A DNA stretch of 24,757 nucleotides from Symbiodinium natans (Eukaryota; Sar; Dinophyceae; Suessiales; Symbiodiniaceae), in NCBI GenBank assembly GCA_905221605.1, contig CAJNDS010000626.1, positions 77,501 to 102,257 of the forward strand. Reading direction: 5' to 3'. This document shows, piece after piece, positions 1-8,489 of this stretch (position 1 is its first letter; each line of letters opens with the position of its first letter). The position numbers were made by a program, and so were the translations under genes. The notes under the pieces are model-generated. The model had not been told where the DNA came from. It ran no database searches and worked only from the letters and a program-made list of their open reading frames with translations.

Positions 1-14
1 TCAGCCCGGACACA

Positions 15-165
15 GATGGGCTGTTCCAATAGTAGGGGTACCCTAAACCCTAAACCCTAAACCCTAAACCCTGAACCCTAAACCCTAAACCATGTAGTAG
101 AATCCCCTCCAAAAAGGACTCCGAGGAGGGTACCCGACATGATTATCTGAACCCTCCAGATGTGC
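15..165. mobile_element. Inverted-repeat element remnant interrupted by a telomeric tract
   Basis: The left end (16-42) matches the left terminal inverted repeat of the element at 22394-22613 in order and spacing, and 95-135 matches that element's right sub-terminal block. The middle of the 22394 copy is replaced here by CCCTAAA repeats (41-91). This suggests a telomeric array inserted into, or substituted for, the element's core. Confidence 0.45.
41..91 (-). repeat. Interstitial telomeric tract, CCCTAAA orientation
   Basis: About seven heptamers, one of them CCCTGAA. It interrupts the inverted-repeat element at 15-165. A true chromosome end would also read CCCTAAA here, but unique sequence precedes it. 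Confidence 0.9.
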
Positions 166-190
166 AGAGGGGCCACTGGCCCCTCTTGGG

Positions 191-274
191 TGAGGGTTCA
201 GGGTTCAGTGTTTAGGGTTTAGGGTTCAGGGTTCAGGGTTTAGGGTTTAGGGTTTAGGGTTTAGGGTTTAGGGT
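191..274 (+). repeat. Interstitial telomeric tract, TTTAGGG orientation
   Basis: Five perfect TTTAGGG units follow a block of TTCAGGG variants. With 41-91 it brackets a 100-bp spacer in the inward C-to-G arrangement. Confidence 0.9.
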
Positions 275-324
275 GGTGCTGCGCTCACAGGTCCGCGCGC
301 CTCTTCGGGGTGTCGTGCCGTACT

Positions 325-500
325 TTACCCTAAACCCTAAATCCGAAGCCCGAAATTTTCAACCGCAAAATTCGAAACCGTAAGCCCTAAACAGTAGACC
401 CTAAACCCTAAACCCTAAACCCTAAACCCTAAACCCTAAACCCTAAACCCTAAACCCTAAACCCTAAACCCTAAACCCGCAACCCTAAACCCTAAACCTG
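325..500 (-). repeat. Interstitial telomeric tract, CCCTAAA orientation, degenerate left half
   Basis: Clean CCCTAAA units run from about 398 to 500. Positions 325-397 hold decayed units (CCGAAGCC, CCGTAAG). Decay is one-sided, so the right part was probably amplified more recently. Confidence 0.85.
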
Positions 501-1140
501 CAGGGTGCAAAAGTGAGCCACTCCTGCACACTCCTTTTGCCGAAGCCATCTGTCCCTGAAGCCCAGGGCCTTGATCCAAAACGTGACCTCCAAAACCCCT
601 CTATACTTTCATCCCTTCCTCACTTCAAACCCACCCTAAACTTTAAACACTAGCCTTAAACCCTAACCCTAAACCCCAAACCTACGAAACTTCGTACATG
701 CTTCATGTGCCGGTTCGTCTTTGGCCGCAGTGCCGTGAGCCATCTAGGGTTCTGGAGCCTTGGGGCTCGGGTTGTAAAGTTCAGGGTGCCACGACAGCTT
801 TCGCAACCGGCTCGAAACCCAAACCTCAGCCCAAAACCCGCAACCCCAAACCCTGAACCCTAAACCCCAAACCCGAAACCCAAAGGCCTAAACTATGTCT
901 CGGGTACAAGGTGCTAAGATGTTCAGCCCACTTCCGAAACAGGCCCCCTGAGCAGAAGGCCTAGAGCCCTACGACCTCAAGCACCTCCAACATCCCTAAA
1001 CCCTAAACCCTAAAACCCCACACCAGCAACCCGAAACCCTCAAAACCCTTACACCCTTTAACCCCAAACCCGAGAACCCTGCACCCTACAAGGGTTTGGG
1101 ACTTAGGGTTTTCGCAGAACCACTACACCTCACACCTTAA
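501..1140. repeat. Degenerate CCCTAAA-derived region
   Basis: Scattered telomere-like heptamers at 630-680, 805-890 and 992-1090 (CCCTAAA, CCCCAAA, CCCGAAA, CCCTGAA) are separated by unique DNA. No gene is seen. It looks like old telomeric DNA losing its period by mutation. Confidence 0.6.
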
Positions 1141-1802
1141 CTTGTGTTTGTTTCAGTGGGCTGGGCCAGGCATGCTCTACTGTGGAAGAGCCCACGCCAC
1201 AAGACTTGGCAAATTCGGCTCGATGGCCAGGCCGGGTTTAGGGTTCAGGGTACTTGGGTTAAGGGTTTAGGCTTTCTGGAGTTCTTATACTTCTATTACC
1301 ATAGGTACGGTCTTTTGGGTCTAGAAGAATGCGGCAGGGTGATGCCGATAAGATCTGGCTTGCAGCCGGTCTCTGCTGTCAAGCCGCGTGACCTGAGCAT
1401 CGGCAGTGAGCATGTGTCCTGCGAGCGAAGGCCATTCTTGATGCTCAGGTGGTAGTTTACGAACACAAGGAGCCCCTATAATCGCCACCCAAATAGTAGG
1501 ATTCCCTTGTAATAAGGACCCCAAGAGGTACCCCGAATGTCGGGAACCCCCCAGGTGGTAGTGGGACTGCCAGCCTCGCAGGTACCCTTCTGATCTGGGA
1601 CAACTTGCTGCCTGGGCTTCAGACTCCGACCATGCTAGTGCGCAGGATGCATGGCTGACCTCTTACTCAATCCAGACTCTGCCTCTTCATATACACTCGG
1701 CATAAATTAGTACGTACACAAAACTATAAACATATTATGTGTACACATCTGTGGCTTTTCCTTCATGAAAATCACCCGGTTGCTGTAGCGACTGCAGCCA
1801 TG
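1141..1802. other. Unique region without a recognisable gene
   Basis: This stretch holds one block of the 41-bp dispersed motif (1494-1534) and an AT-rich part near 1685-1750. The open frame at 1144-1455 has no leader, domain or codon pattern I would trust and contains telomere-like units at 1217-1270. Confidence 0.5.
1494..1534 (+). repeat. 41-bp dispersed motif, copy B
   Basis: It aligns over its length with 95-135 and 22552-22592, sharing TAG(T)AG, a run of CCCT, AAGGAC, then AGAGG and TACCC. A weaker fourth copy starts at 16199. In the 22394 element this block lies next to the right terminal inverted repeat. Confidence 0.5.
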
Positions 1803-1823
1803 CCGACTCATGTTTTGGCTCAG
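1803..1823 (+). promoter_or_regulatory. Possible relic of the dinoflagellate spliced leader
   Basis: A 10-base block TTTTGGCTCA (1813-1822) followed by G matches the 3' half of the conserved dinoflagellate spliced leader. CCG begins ten bases upstream, as in the leader, but the bases between have diverged. It lies about 43 bases before the ATG at 1866, where a reinserted trans-spliced cDNA would carry it. A 10-base match can arise by chance in 25 kb, so this is tentative. Confidence 0.35.
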
Positions 1824-1865
1824 TGATGCTCAGTGTAAGGAGGCTGTGCTGTGAATGTGTGAGAG

Positions 1866-3381
1866 ATGGCGCCATCGAAGCAAGACTTCGTCAGGCTTCG
1901 CAACTGGCTGAAATATTACGAGGAAGCTATCGAGGACGCAGACCCAAAACGATGTGGCCAGTGTCAGCAGATAGTCGCGCAATTCCTGCACAAAACGTGC
2001 ATGTCTCATTGTGATGATGATTGGTCAGCAATGCACATCCATGTTTTTCTTCGTCAGCTGCAACATGGGCTGGTCAGTTCCACGAATGGCAGTGGCATTG
2101 ACGGCGTGCGGACGATCTTCCACGAGACTTGCAAGATCTTGGACACTTGCTTGGGCCAACTTGATATACCCCATTATACCCCCAACTCACGACTTGCAGC
2201 AGCTTCAAGAGTGCCGCCGGGAGTGCCAGGACTTGAGCAAGCAGCTCAGGCAGGTCTCAGCCACGGTGACATGAGAGCGCAGCAGCTCCCTTTCCAGCAA
2301 CAGCAGGATGCCGTGGATGCCTTGTGCCAGGAGTGCGCGTGCCTGAAGGAGCAAGTTTCCAATGGCCAGATGTCCCTGCAACATCAGCATGCCGAGTTAC
2401 GCGCGAGCATGCCGACCTACAGGAGCAGCTCAACAACGCTGTCAGGGTCGTCACCGAGAAGTTGAAGTCTCAGCAGCGCTTGCATCAGATCCCGCTAGAC
2501 AGCTTGCGGGAAGAACGCGCGGCGTGTCTGGCAGAGCAACTTGGGAACAGGCGGGGCAGGCAGCAACGCCACGCCCCAGCTTCTTTCACAGGGCAGAGCG
2601 CATCTCACAGCAGCGACATAGGCAGCGAGTCATCGTGGGTTCAAGTCTGTCTGAGCTGCGGGAACTCAGAGGCACGCCTGGTCGACAGCACCACCTCCGG
2701 AATCTCCGTGGACACTTCCGAGGCGTGCTTCTTGCTCGACTCCGTCTTCAAGACGGAGAGCGGCGCATGGTTGCCTGGGCGGCTGTTGAGAAAGGGCTCC
2801 CGGGTCCTAGCCGCGGACGGCTCGATTCTGGAGGTGGCCGTCGACCCCCAGGACCACGAGGCCCGGGCGACGGTGCTGCTGCGTGCTGATGGAGCTGACG
2901 GAGTCGATGGAGCTGAGGTCGAGGTGACCATGGACCACCGCATCTGCCTGGCCAATGGCCGAACGGCCCCTCATGCGCAGACCCGTCACATAATTTTGCC
3001 CTTCCTTGAATCATTGTCTCGTGCGAATTCTGCTTAATGGATGGCACTCCCCACGACTTGCCCGGGTTCTGATCCCCATCTGCTTGAACTGAGGTCCCGG
3101 CAAAGGACCTCCGCGTCGGGGACAGCGTTGTCGTCGTGGGGCTTGGCCCTGCCCGCCTGACGAGCCTGGATGTCAAGTTCGACCCTGTGACAGTCCGGAA
3201 AATCACATTCGTTCCTGACTTGCCGGTTGGAGTCTTCACCCCCGGGCCCTCCATCTTGAGCCATGGGCACAAGCAGAAGAAGCCCCGTCGCGGTGGACGG
3301 ACGCGCAGGGTAGGTGCCCGCGAGGAGGTCTGCACGGTTCCGGATACCGAGGGCTATCTGACAGACGCTGAGGACGCTTGA
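1866..3381 (+). CDS. Coiled-coil protein with C-terminal Hint (hedgehog/intein-like) domain; frameshifted N-terminal half, one intron
   Basis: The chosen start is the ATG at 1866. The reading frame changes three times in the N-terminal half: frame of 1866 to about 2165, +1 frame about 2180-2273 (Gln/Leu-rich coiled coil), back to the first frame about 2275-2405, then the frame of 2410-2965. Each segment reads as charged, heptad-like coiled coil, so indels rather than introns explain the shifts. The C-terminal part is clean: a Hint-like start Cys at 2726-2728 (context EACFLLDSV), a glycine-bounded LRKGSRVLAADGS strand, and a TxxH motif (TMDH, Thr 2927, His 2936). After the 2966-3093 intron it reads VPAKDLRVGDSVVVVG and ends in a basic tail (KQKKPRRGGRTRR) and an acidic tail. 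Hint modules autoprocess proteins in hedgehog and inteins. The usual C-terminal HN plus nucleophile is not visible, so splicing is unlikely. Either a recent pseudogene or a gene with indel errors. Confidence 0.6.
2966..3093 (+). other. Intron of the Hint-domain gene (GC-AG, 128 nt)
   Basis: The upstream frame hits a stop at 3037 while the Hint fold resumes in another frame at 3094. Joining 2965 to 3094 restores NGRT-VPAKDLRVGDSV in phase 0. The donor is GC (GCCCCT) and the acceptor is CTGAG followed by G. GC donors are common in dinoflagellates. The boundary is ambiguous by one base. Confidence 0.7.
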
Positions 3382-3647
3382 ACTAGAATTGGAGCAGATA
3401 GTCAGCGGCCAGGAATGGCCAAGTCACTTTGCATGCTTTCCACCCTTCCTCCAGCGTAAAGAACGGAATCCCCTTAGACAGCGACCTTGAACCCCTACAT
3501 GTTCCACAAGGGTACGTATTCCACAAGGGTGGGGGCTCCAGCGTGCACGGTTTGACCGAAGAGTTTGACCTGTGCCCCGAAAGAGTGACTTGCCAGAGTT
3601 TTGTACCGAAGGCGATGTGCACACAGCTCATCATTGAGCTGCTGCTT
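3382..3647. other. 3' flank of the Hint gene, no gene seen
   Basis: Unique sequence. The only structure is a near-tandem TTCCACAAGGGT pair at about 3500-3532. No polyadenylation signal can be named, since dinoflagellates lack a clear AATAAA. Confidence 0.4.
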
Positions 3648-3749
3648 CCTAAACCCCAAAACCCTAAACCCTAAACCCTGAACCCGATACCCTAGACCCT
3701 AAACCCTAAATCCTAAACCCTAAGCCCTAAGCCTTAAGCCTTTAAGCCC
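3648..3749 (-). repeat. Degenerate interstitial telomeric tract, CCCTAAA orientation
   Basis: CCCTAAA units grade into CCCTAAG and CCTTAAG at the right end. This tract marks the transition from the Hint gene flank to the mosaic region. Confidence 0.8.
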
Positions 3750-4190
3750 TTTGTGATGGCAGCAGTGGAAGCAGCTGACCCAATGCTGAGGTTGTGGTGC
3801 CATGCATCGGATCCTCGCAATCAGGGCCTTAAACCTACAGCTCCATTGCAAGCCCTCTGTATAGAAGCCGACCCTGTAGAGAAAGCCAGGGCCAGTGAGC
3901 CAGGGCCAGGATAGTGTGTTGATATGCTTCTCCTAGTTTCGCAGTGAAATGTGGGCACAGGCAAATCGTGTAGGTCTTGGTGAAAAACAGTTGCATGTAG
4001 GGCAGGCCACCACCTCATCAACCCCAAAAGCCCTATAAATAGAAGTCATGAGAGCCCGCAGCCCTTAAGCAGGATCAGCTGCGTGAGCCCAAGGGCCCCA
4101 CTTCTCATCGTAGGTCTTTGGGCAAGGACGGGGCTTTTTAGGTTCGGGCCGTAAATCCCATGATCCTTGAAAAGGGTTACGTAGGGTAGA
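3750..4190. other. Unique spacer, no gene seen
   Basis: Mixed-composition DNA without a convincing frame. The minus-strand frame at 3821-4027 has no recognisable domain. Confidence 0.4.
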
Positions 4191-4286
4191 AACCCTAAGC
4201 CCTAAACCCTAAACCCTAAACCCTAAACCCTAAACCCTAAACCCTAAACCCTAAACCCTAAACCCTAAACCCTAAACCCTAAACCC
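4191..4286 (-). repeat. Interstitial telomeric tract, CCCTAAA orientation
   Basis: About thirteen nearly perfect units, left boundary CCCTAAG. It forms the left arm of an inward C-to-G pair around the spacer at 4287-4410. Confidence 0.9.
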
Positions 4287-4390
4287 AGGGTTGGGACCAA
4301 GGTCTGACTTGACCGGCAGCAGACTGCTAGCCGACTTCGCTGAGCAGCCGCCGCATCTTGGCGTCATGAGGCTATGAAGAGGGTCAATTC

Positions 4391-4511
4391 GGGATCCTAA
4401 GTTAGTAGGGTTTTAGGGTTTGGGATCCGAAGTTAGTAGGTTTAGGGTTTGTGATCCGAAGTTAGTAGGTTTAGGGTTTGGGATCCGAAGTTGGTAGAGT
4501 TTTTAGGGTTT
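4391..4511 (+). repeat. 29-32 bp minisatellite containing a telomeric heptamer
   Basis: Four units at 4391-4421, 4422-4450, 4451-4479 and 4480-4511. Each has the form GGGATCCGAAGTTAGTAGG followed by TTTAGGGTTT. The two central units are 29 bp and nearly identical; the outer two carry extra T or G bases in the telomeric part. A unique segment plus a telomere unit was amplified together. Confidence 0.85.
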
Positions 4512-4870
4512 AGGGCTCAAGGTTTGAGGGCTCCGCTTGGCTCGACACTACTCACGCTTCGTGATGCTGAGGCTCTACACCCGGAAGCCCTGAACCCAAC
4601 ACTTCTAGAACTTAGGCTCTTAAACCCGCAAGCCCCATGCAGCCCGAAAGACCGGCACACTGAGGCCCTCAACCCCAAGCCCGAGCTCTCAACATACTGA
4701 CATTGGCAACCCTGGCCGTAAAAAACATCTGCAACAAAGCCAAAGTGCCAAAATGCCCGATCGACCTTACAGGGGCTGCAGCTTTTGCCCAAATTTCTAG
4801 GCCAGAAGCATCCCCAAGCCAGAAACCCCCATATCAGCCTTAGGCCCCTCCCCTCGTTAGCCAGGTTCCG
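4512..4870. other. Unique spacer, no gene seen
   Basis: Contains a few telomere-like heptamers at 4580-4680 (CCCTGAA, CCCTCAA). The overlapping frames at 4491-4700 and 4517-4792 are repeat-derived. Confidence 0.4.
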
Positions 4871-5055
4871 AAACCCTAAACCCTAAACCCTAAACCCTAA
4901 ACCCCAAGGCGTAGACCCTAAACCCTAAACCCTAAACCCTAAACCCTAAACCCTAAACCCTAAACCCCAAACCCTAAACCCCAAACCCTAAAGCCTAAAC
5001 CCTAAACCCTAAACCCTAAACCCTAAACCCTAAACCCTAAACCCTAAACCCTAAA
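4871..5055 (-). repeat. Long interstitial telomeric tract, CCCTAAA orientation
   Basis: About 25 units with a few CCCCAAA variants and one short interruption at about 4904-4914. Left arm of the C-to-G pair around 5056-5164. Confidence 0.95.
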
Positions 5056-5164
5056 CTCGTTACTCGTTTGCCGAGGCAGGGAGCTGCGAATCTGGCTCGG
5101 TGCCCTGCGACATCAGCAGCGGGGAAGCCCGGATGTGCTGGGGGCTCCGATGTCCAGTTGCGTC

Positions 5165-5250
5165 TAGGGTTTAGGGTTTAGGGTTAGGGTTTAGGGTTTA
5201 GGGTTTAGGGTTTAGGGCAAGTTTAGAATTAGGGTTTAGGGTTTAGGGTT
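5165..5250 (+). repeat. Interstitial telomeric tract, TTTAGGG orientation
   Basis: About ten units, one shortened to TTAGGG and one degenerate block at 5217-5230. Right arm of the pair begun at 4871-5055. Confidence 0.9.
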
Positions 5251-5440
5251 TTTTTAAGGGCATTTGCTAGATTTTTTCAAGGGCGTTCATGGTGTTTTCA
5301 TGGAGTTTTTGAAAGGGTGTTTAGGGGTTTGGGGTTGAGGGTAAGGGGTTTGCGGTTGTCGGGCTTTTGTGGCTTGGAGGGTTTGGGGCTTGGAGGGCTT
5401 GGGGTTTAGGTTTTAGTGTTCAGGCCTAGGAGTACCCGTC
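5251..5440 (+). repeat. Degenerate G-rich telomere-derived spacer
   Basis: Heavily diverged GGGTTT, GGGGTTTGGGG and GGCTTGGAGGG units without a fixed period. No gene. A short CCCTAAA patch follows at 5441-5462. Confidence 0.5.
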
Positions 5441-5546
5441 CCTAAACCCTCAACCCTAAACGTAAGGCCAGGAGGTCAGTATAAATTAGGTGGCCTCTCT
5501 CTCTGACCTGTGGGGGTCCCTCCAAAACCGCCCCTGCAACTTTTTC

Positions 5547-5735
5547 GGGTTTAGGGTTTGGGGTGTAGGCTTTAGGGTTTAGGGATTGGGGTTTAGGGTT
5601 TAGGGCTTAGGGTTTAGGGTTTTAGGGTTTTAGGGTTTTAGGGTTTTAGGGTTTTAGGGTTTTAGGGTTTTAGGGTTTTAGGGTTTTAGGGTTTTAGGGT
5701 TTTAGGTTTTGGGGTTTTAGGGTTTAGGGTTTAGG
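5547..5735 (+). repeat. Telomere-variant array: TTTTAGGG octamers within TTTAGGG DNA
   Basis: About eleven consecutive octamers (TTTTAGGG) from about 5617 to 5706, flanked by normal heptamers on both sides. The pure octamer core points to amplification of one slipped unit. Confidence 0.9.
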
Positions 5736-5778
5736 ACCTCAGCCCCCGGCTGAAAGTAGTTGTCGTGCTGCTGTGCTA

Positions 5779-5815
5779 ACCCTAAACCCTAAGTCCTCTA
5801 AACCCTATTGCCCTA
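5779..5815 (-). repeat. Short telomeric patch, CCCTAAA orientation
   Basis: Two perfect units then diverged ones, 43 bp from the preceding G-strand array. Confidence 0.7.
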
Positions 5816-6225
5816 AAACGAGGTCAAAGAGCCCCTGAATCACCAACTGCAGCCATGACCTGCGGCTTCGTTTCGCACGACCGCGTTGACTTGATGTTCT
5901 GCCGGTGTGTAGCACCATGTAGCCCAGAAGTGCCTCTAAATCGCGGACTACCGTATTTCTTTGGTTGAGGAAGGGGTGCGGCGTATGCTAGGGGACTGAA
6001 AACCCCCCTGACCACCCTCTGAACCCTCTGGCTTGGACCCTCCTAAAACCTTGAGTGTTAATCTGTTAATCTTAATCTTTTCAGGAAGAACCCTGAACAC
6101 AATTGAGGTTTGGCCTCAACCCTAAGTTGAATAGGTCCTGTGGCCTCCGCCGCTGGCCGCGGCGTGCGGGAGGGCGCTGGAGGTCCTGGCTCAGTCCAAT
6201 GCACAGGCGGCGCCCAAAGGTGGTT
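5816..6225. other. Unique spacer, no gene seen
   Basis: Mixed sequence with a GC-rich patch at 6130-6180. The minus frame 5824-6015 shows no domain. Confidence 0.4.
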
Positions 6226-6240
6226 GGGTTTAGCCTAGGG

Positions 6241-6286
6241 TACTTGGAGGTTCATGGGCTCTGAAAAGTAACCCTACCTCCAAGTA
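6241..6286. mobile_element. 46-bp miniature inverted-repeat element
   Basis: Perfect 11-bp terminal inverted repeats, TACTTGGAGGT at 6241-6251 and its complement at 6276-6286, flanked by TAGGG on both sides (6236-6240, 6287-6291). TAGGG is frequent here, so the target duplication is only suggestive. The left 18 bases recur exactly at 16025-16042. Confidence 0.5.
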
Positions 6287-6291
6287 TAGGG

Positions 6292-7380
6292 TATAGAGGC
6301 TCTGGAGTTTAGGATTTCAGGGTGTAGGGTTTAAGGGTTTAGGTCAGGGTTTGGGGTTCAGGGTTTCAAGGGGGGGCAACAAGGGCAGGATGAATCGCGC
6401 GCCCTGTCCCCTTTGAGGGGTTCAGGGCTCTTACCGGACGTAGTCCTATGCGCCGCCATTAGGTTCAGGCGTTGAGCTCCCTTTCAGAGTAAGGTTTCTT
6501 GCTCGCGAGAATGACCCCCTAGCCCTGCTTTCGGCCTGAGGGCTTCTAACTCATCCTGTTCCCCTTTACGATGTGGCTTTGAGCTCCGTGTTCAGGTTAT
6601 GTCCAGGGTTCAAACTCCTCTTACTTCTTTTTGGGCTTAGGCAGAGTCTATGCTAACTCATCGTATGCCCCTATTTCAGGGTTTAGGGATTTTGTGGGTT
6701 TTGAAGTTTTCGTAACATTAAAGAGTGAACGTCATACCTGCGCCTTACCTTTCAGGAGCACATCCCCCAAAACGTATCAGAGGGTTCTTAAGGGAGGGGG
6801 GTTGTATTGGGGGCATGTCAAAGGTTTCCTAATCCTCCCCACTACTCCCTGAGGCTCCCTAAGCTTCCCTAAGGTTCCCTAGGTACCTACCCCTAAGAGC
6901 CCTATAAAATTGTGTTTAGGATGTCAGAGTGTTGGTTAGGGTGACGGCGGGGGGGAGTGCTGTTAGGGAGGGCTTTGGGGGTATCTTTTCCATCTGGAGC
7001 TCGAAGCATCAGGGTGCGCAGGGTGGGGGCATCTCTGCGTTTGGAGTAGGAAAGAGCACCTGAAAGGGATCGTTGCGGGGAGAAGGGTTAAGCTGGCAGA
7101 ACCCTGGAGATCCTAAGCTGCGAAGCCTACAAGATGCAGGCTTGCTCAGCTCTGCACGCCTCTCAAAGGCCCCAAACCCCCCCCAAACCTCCATCCCACC
7201 CCCCATGTAAGCCCCAAGCCACAACCTTTACGACCCTGAGCCTTAAAGTTCCCAAACCCAACTCCCCCAACCCCCCTATTGCAGGGCCCGGCCAACCTTG
7301 CGCGGTGCCGCGGTTCCCTCGAGACTTCCGGCGAGCAGGCAGAGCCCTGAACCTCCAGCGTGTCACTCTTTTCGACTGGG
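6292..7380. other. Mixed region with degenerate G-rich repeats, no gene seen
   Basis: Diverged TTTAGGG-like units at 6300-6370 give way to unique DNA. A short tandem of about 10-11 bp (CTCCCTGAGG, CTCCCTAAG, CTTCCCTAAGG, TTCCCTAGG) occupies 6845-6892. Several small frames exist on both strands at 6630-7500, but none has a domain or sensible composition. Confidence 0.45.
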
Positions 7381-7393
7381 TGTAGGTGCAGCA

Positions 7394-7484
7394 GTGCAGT
7401 ACTTAGTACTTGAAGGCTTAAGGGGTAGATTTTAATTATGGTCCTACTGGTGCAGTACTTAGTACTTGAAGGCTTAACGGGTAG
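7394..7484 (+). repeat. Direct repeat of 35 bp, period 56
   Basis: Copies at 7394-7428 and 7450-7484 match at 34 of 35 positions. Each contains the palindrome-like AGTACTTAGTACT. A 21-bp AT-rich spacer separates them. Confidence 0.85.
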
Positions 7485-7936
7485 GATTGTTGTGTGTTCC
7501 AAGTAGTGTCTTCACTGAGGTGATACTCTCCGTCATCTTACTTATGATGTCTTATACCTGCGCTGTGGGAAAGAAACACTGCCCGTGAACCTAGCTACCC
7601 ATAAAGCTTCAAGCAGGGTTTAGGGTTTTAAGCTTGGCGTGTAGGGTTCTGGCTTCAGGGTCAGGGCAAGCTTGGGTGGGGGTTTCGACGTGCTCATGTG
7701 GAGGGCTTCAGGGCTGGACCTAGGCAACTAAACCCTACACTCCGAAGCCATAAACCTTCATACTGAACCCTCTAAGCCCCCTCAAAATACACCTTTTGTA
7801 AACCGAGTCCCATACTTTTCCAGGCTACGGAGTCGGTCTCTGAGCATGGGCTGACGCACGTCCACCAGTCCGACGCGCAGGCGCCGCCGGCAGCGCCATG
7901 TCGGGCTTCTGACTTGGGGTTTCTTGTTTTGGGCTT
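7485..7936. other. Unique spacer with scattered telomere-like units, no gene seen
   Basis: Short G-strand patch near 7618-7640 and weak C-strand units near 7727-7760. No coding signal. Confidence 0.4.
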
Positions 7937-7985
7937 GGGGTTTAGGGTTTAGGGTTTAGGGTTTAGGGTATAGGGTTTAGGGGTT
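7937..7985 (+). repeat. Interstitial telomeric tract, TTTAGGG orientation
   Basis: About six units, one GTATAGGG variant. Degenerate G-rich units continue to about 8165. Confidence 0.85.
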
Positions 7986-8189
7986 GGGGGCCGGAGGGGT
8001 GTTAGTTCAGGGTTTGGGGTCTGGGGGCTGCGGTTCTTTAGGGGCTTTTCTACGGGCTTACAGGGTTGAGTGGTTGAAGTTTAGGAGCTAGTTGTTGGGG
8101 GCTGATGGTTTTTCGGGGCTTCCTAAGGAGTTTATAGGGTTAGTAGTTGAAGGTTTAGGGTTGCTTCATCAGAGCGAAGTCGTCCTGAG

Positions 8190-8266
8190 CCCCTAAACGC
8201 TAAACCCTAAGCCCTAAACCCTAAACCTTAAACCCCTAAACAACCCTAAACCCTAAGCCCTAAACC
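8190..8266 (-). repeat. Interstitial telomeric tract, CCCTAAA orientation
   Basis: CCCTAAA with CCCTAAG and CCTTAAA variants. It is followed by a GC-rich 100-bp spacer and another C-strand tract. Confidence 0.85.
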
Positions 8267-8313
8267 AGCCAGCAGCAGCCAAACCGAAACTGCACATGGA
8301 GGAGCTCAGCAAC

Positions 8314-8335
8314 GCGGCGCGGCCGTCCGCGCCGC
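8314..8335. other. Perfect GC-only hairpin, 9-bp stem with CCGT loop
   Basis: GCGGCGCGG (8314-8322), loop CCGT, then CCGCGCCGC (8327-8335). It sits in the middle of a 100-bp spacer between two telomeric tracts. It could be an RNA or cruciform structure; no terminator function is claimed. Confidence 0.7.
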
Positions 8336-8366
8336 GCGCCGAGAGTCTGGTAGGTCAGCAGCATGC

Positions 8367-8447
8367 AACCCTGAACCCTGAACCCTGAACCCTAAACCCT
8401 AAACCCTAAACCCAAAACCCTAAACCCTGAACCCTAGATCCTAAAAG
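8367..8447 (-). repeat. Interstitial telomeric tract, CCCTGAA then CCCTAAA
   Basis: Three CCCTGAA units lead into CCCTAAA units. It is followed by a partial tandem duplication of about 20 bp (8448-8489, core TAGCTAGGTAGGCCC). Confidence 0.85.
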
Positions 8448-8489
8448 CCTAATAGCTAGGTAGGCCCCTAAATAGCTAGGTAGGCCCTT

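Noticed and set aside
41-500. True chromosome end at the left edge of the window
   Set aside because: Tracts are short, occur in both orientations and alternate with unique DNA across the whole 24.7 kb, so they are interstitial.
2966-3093. Hint-gene intron as another introner with inverted ends
   Set aside because: Its ends share only a few bases (CTCA, GCAG) in inverted order and there is no flanking duplication beyond one base.
2257-3335. Minus-strand frames opposite the Hint gene
   Set aside because: Arg/Pro/Ser-rich shadows; the plus strand holds the Hint motifs.
7134-7502. Overlapping frames on both strands, Pro- or Gly-rich
   Set aside because: Composition follows the C-rich/G-rich DNA; three frames open at once indicates low stop density rather than a gene.
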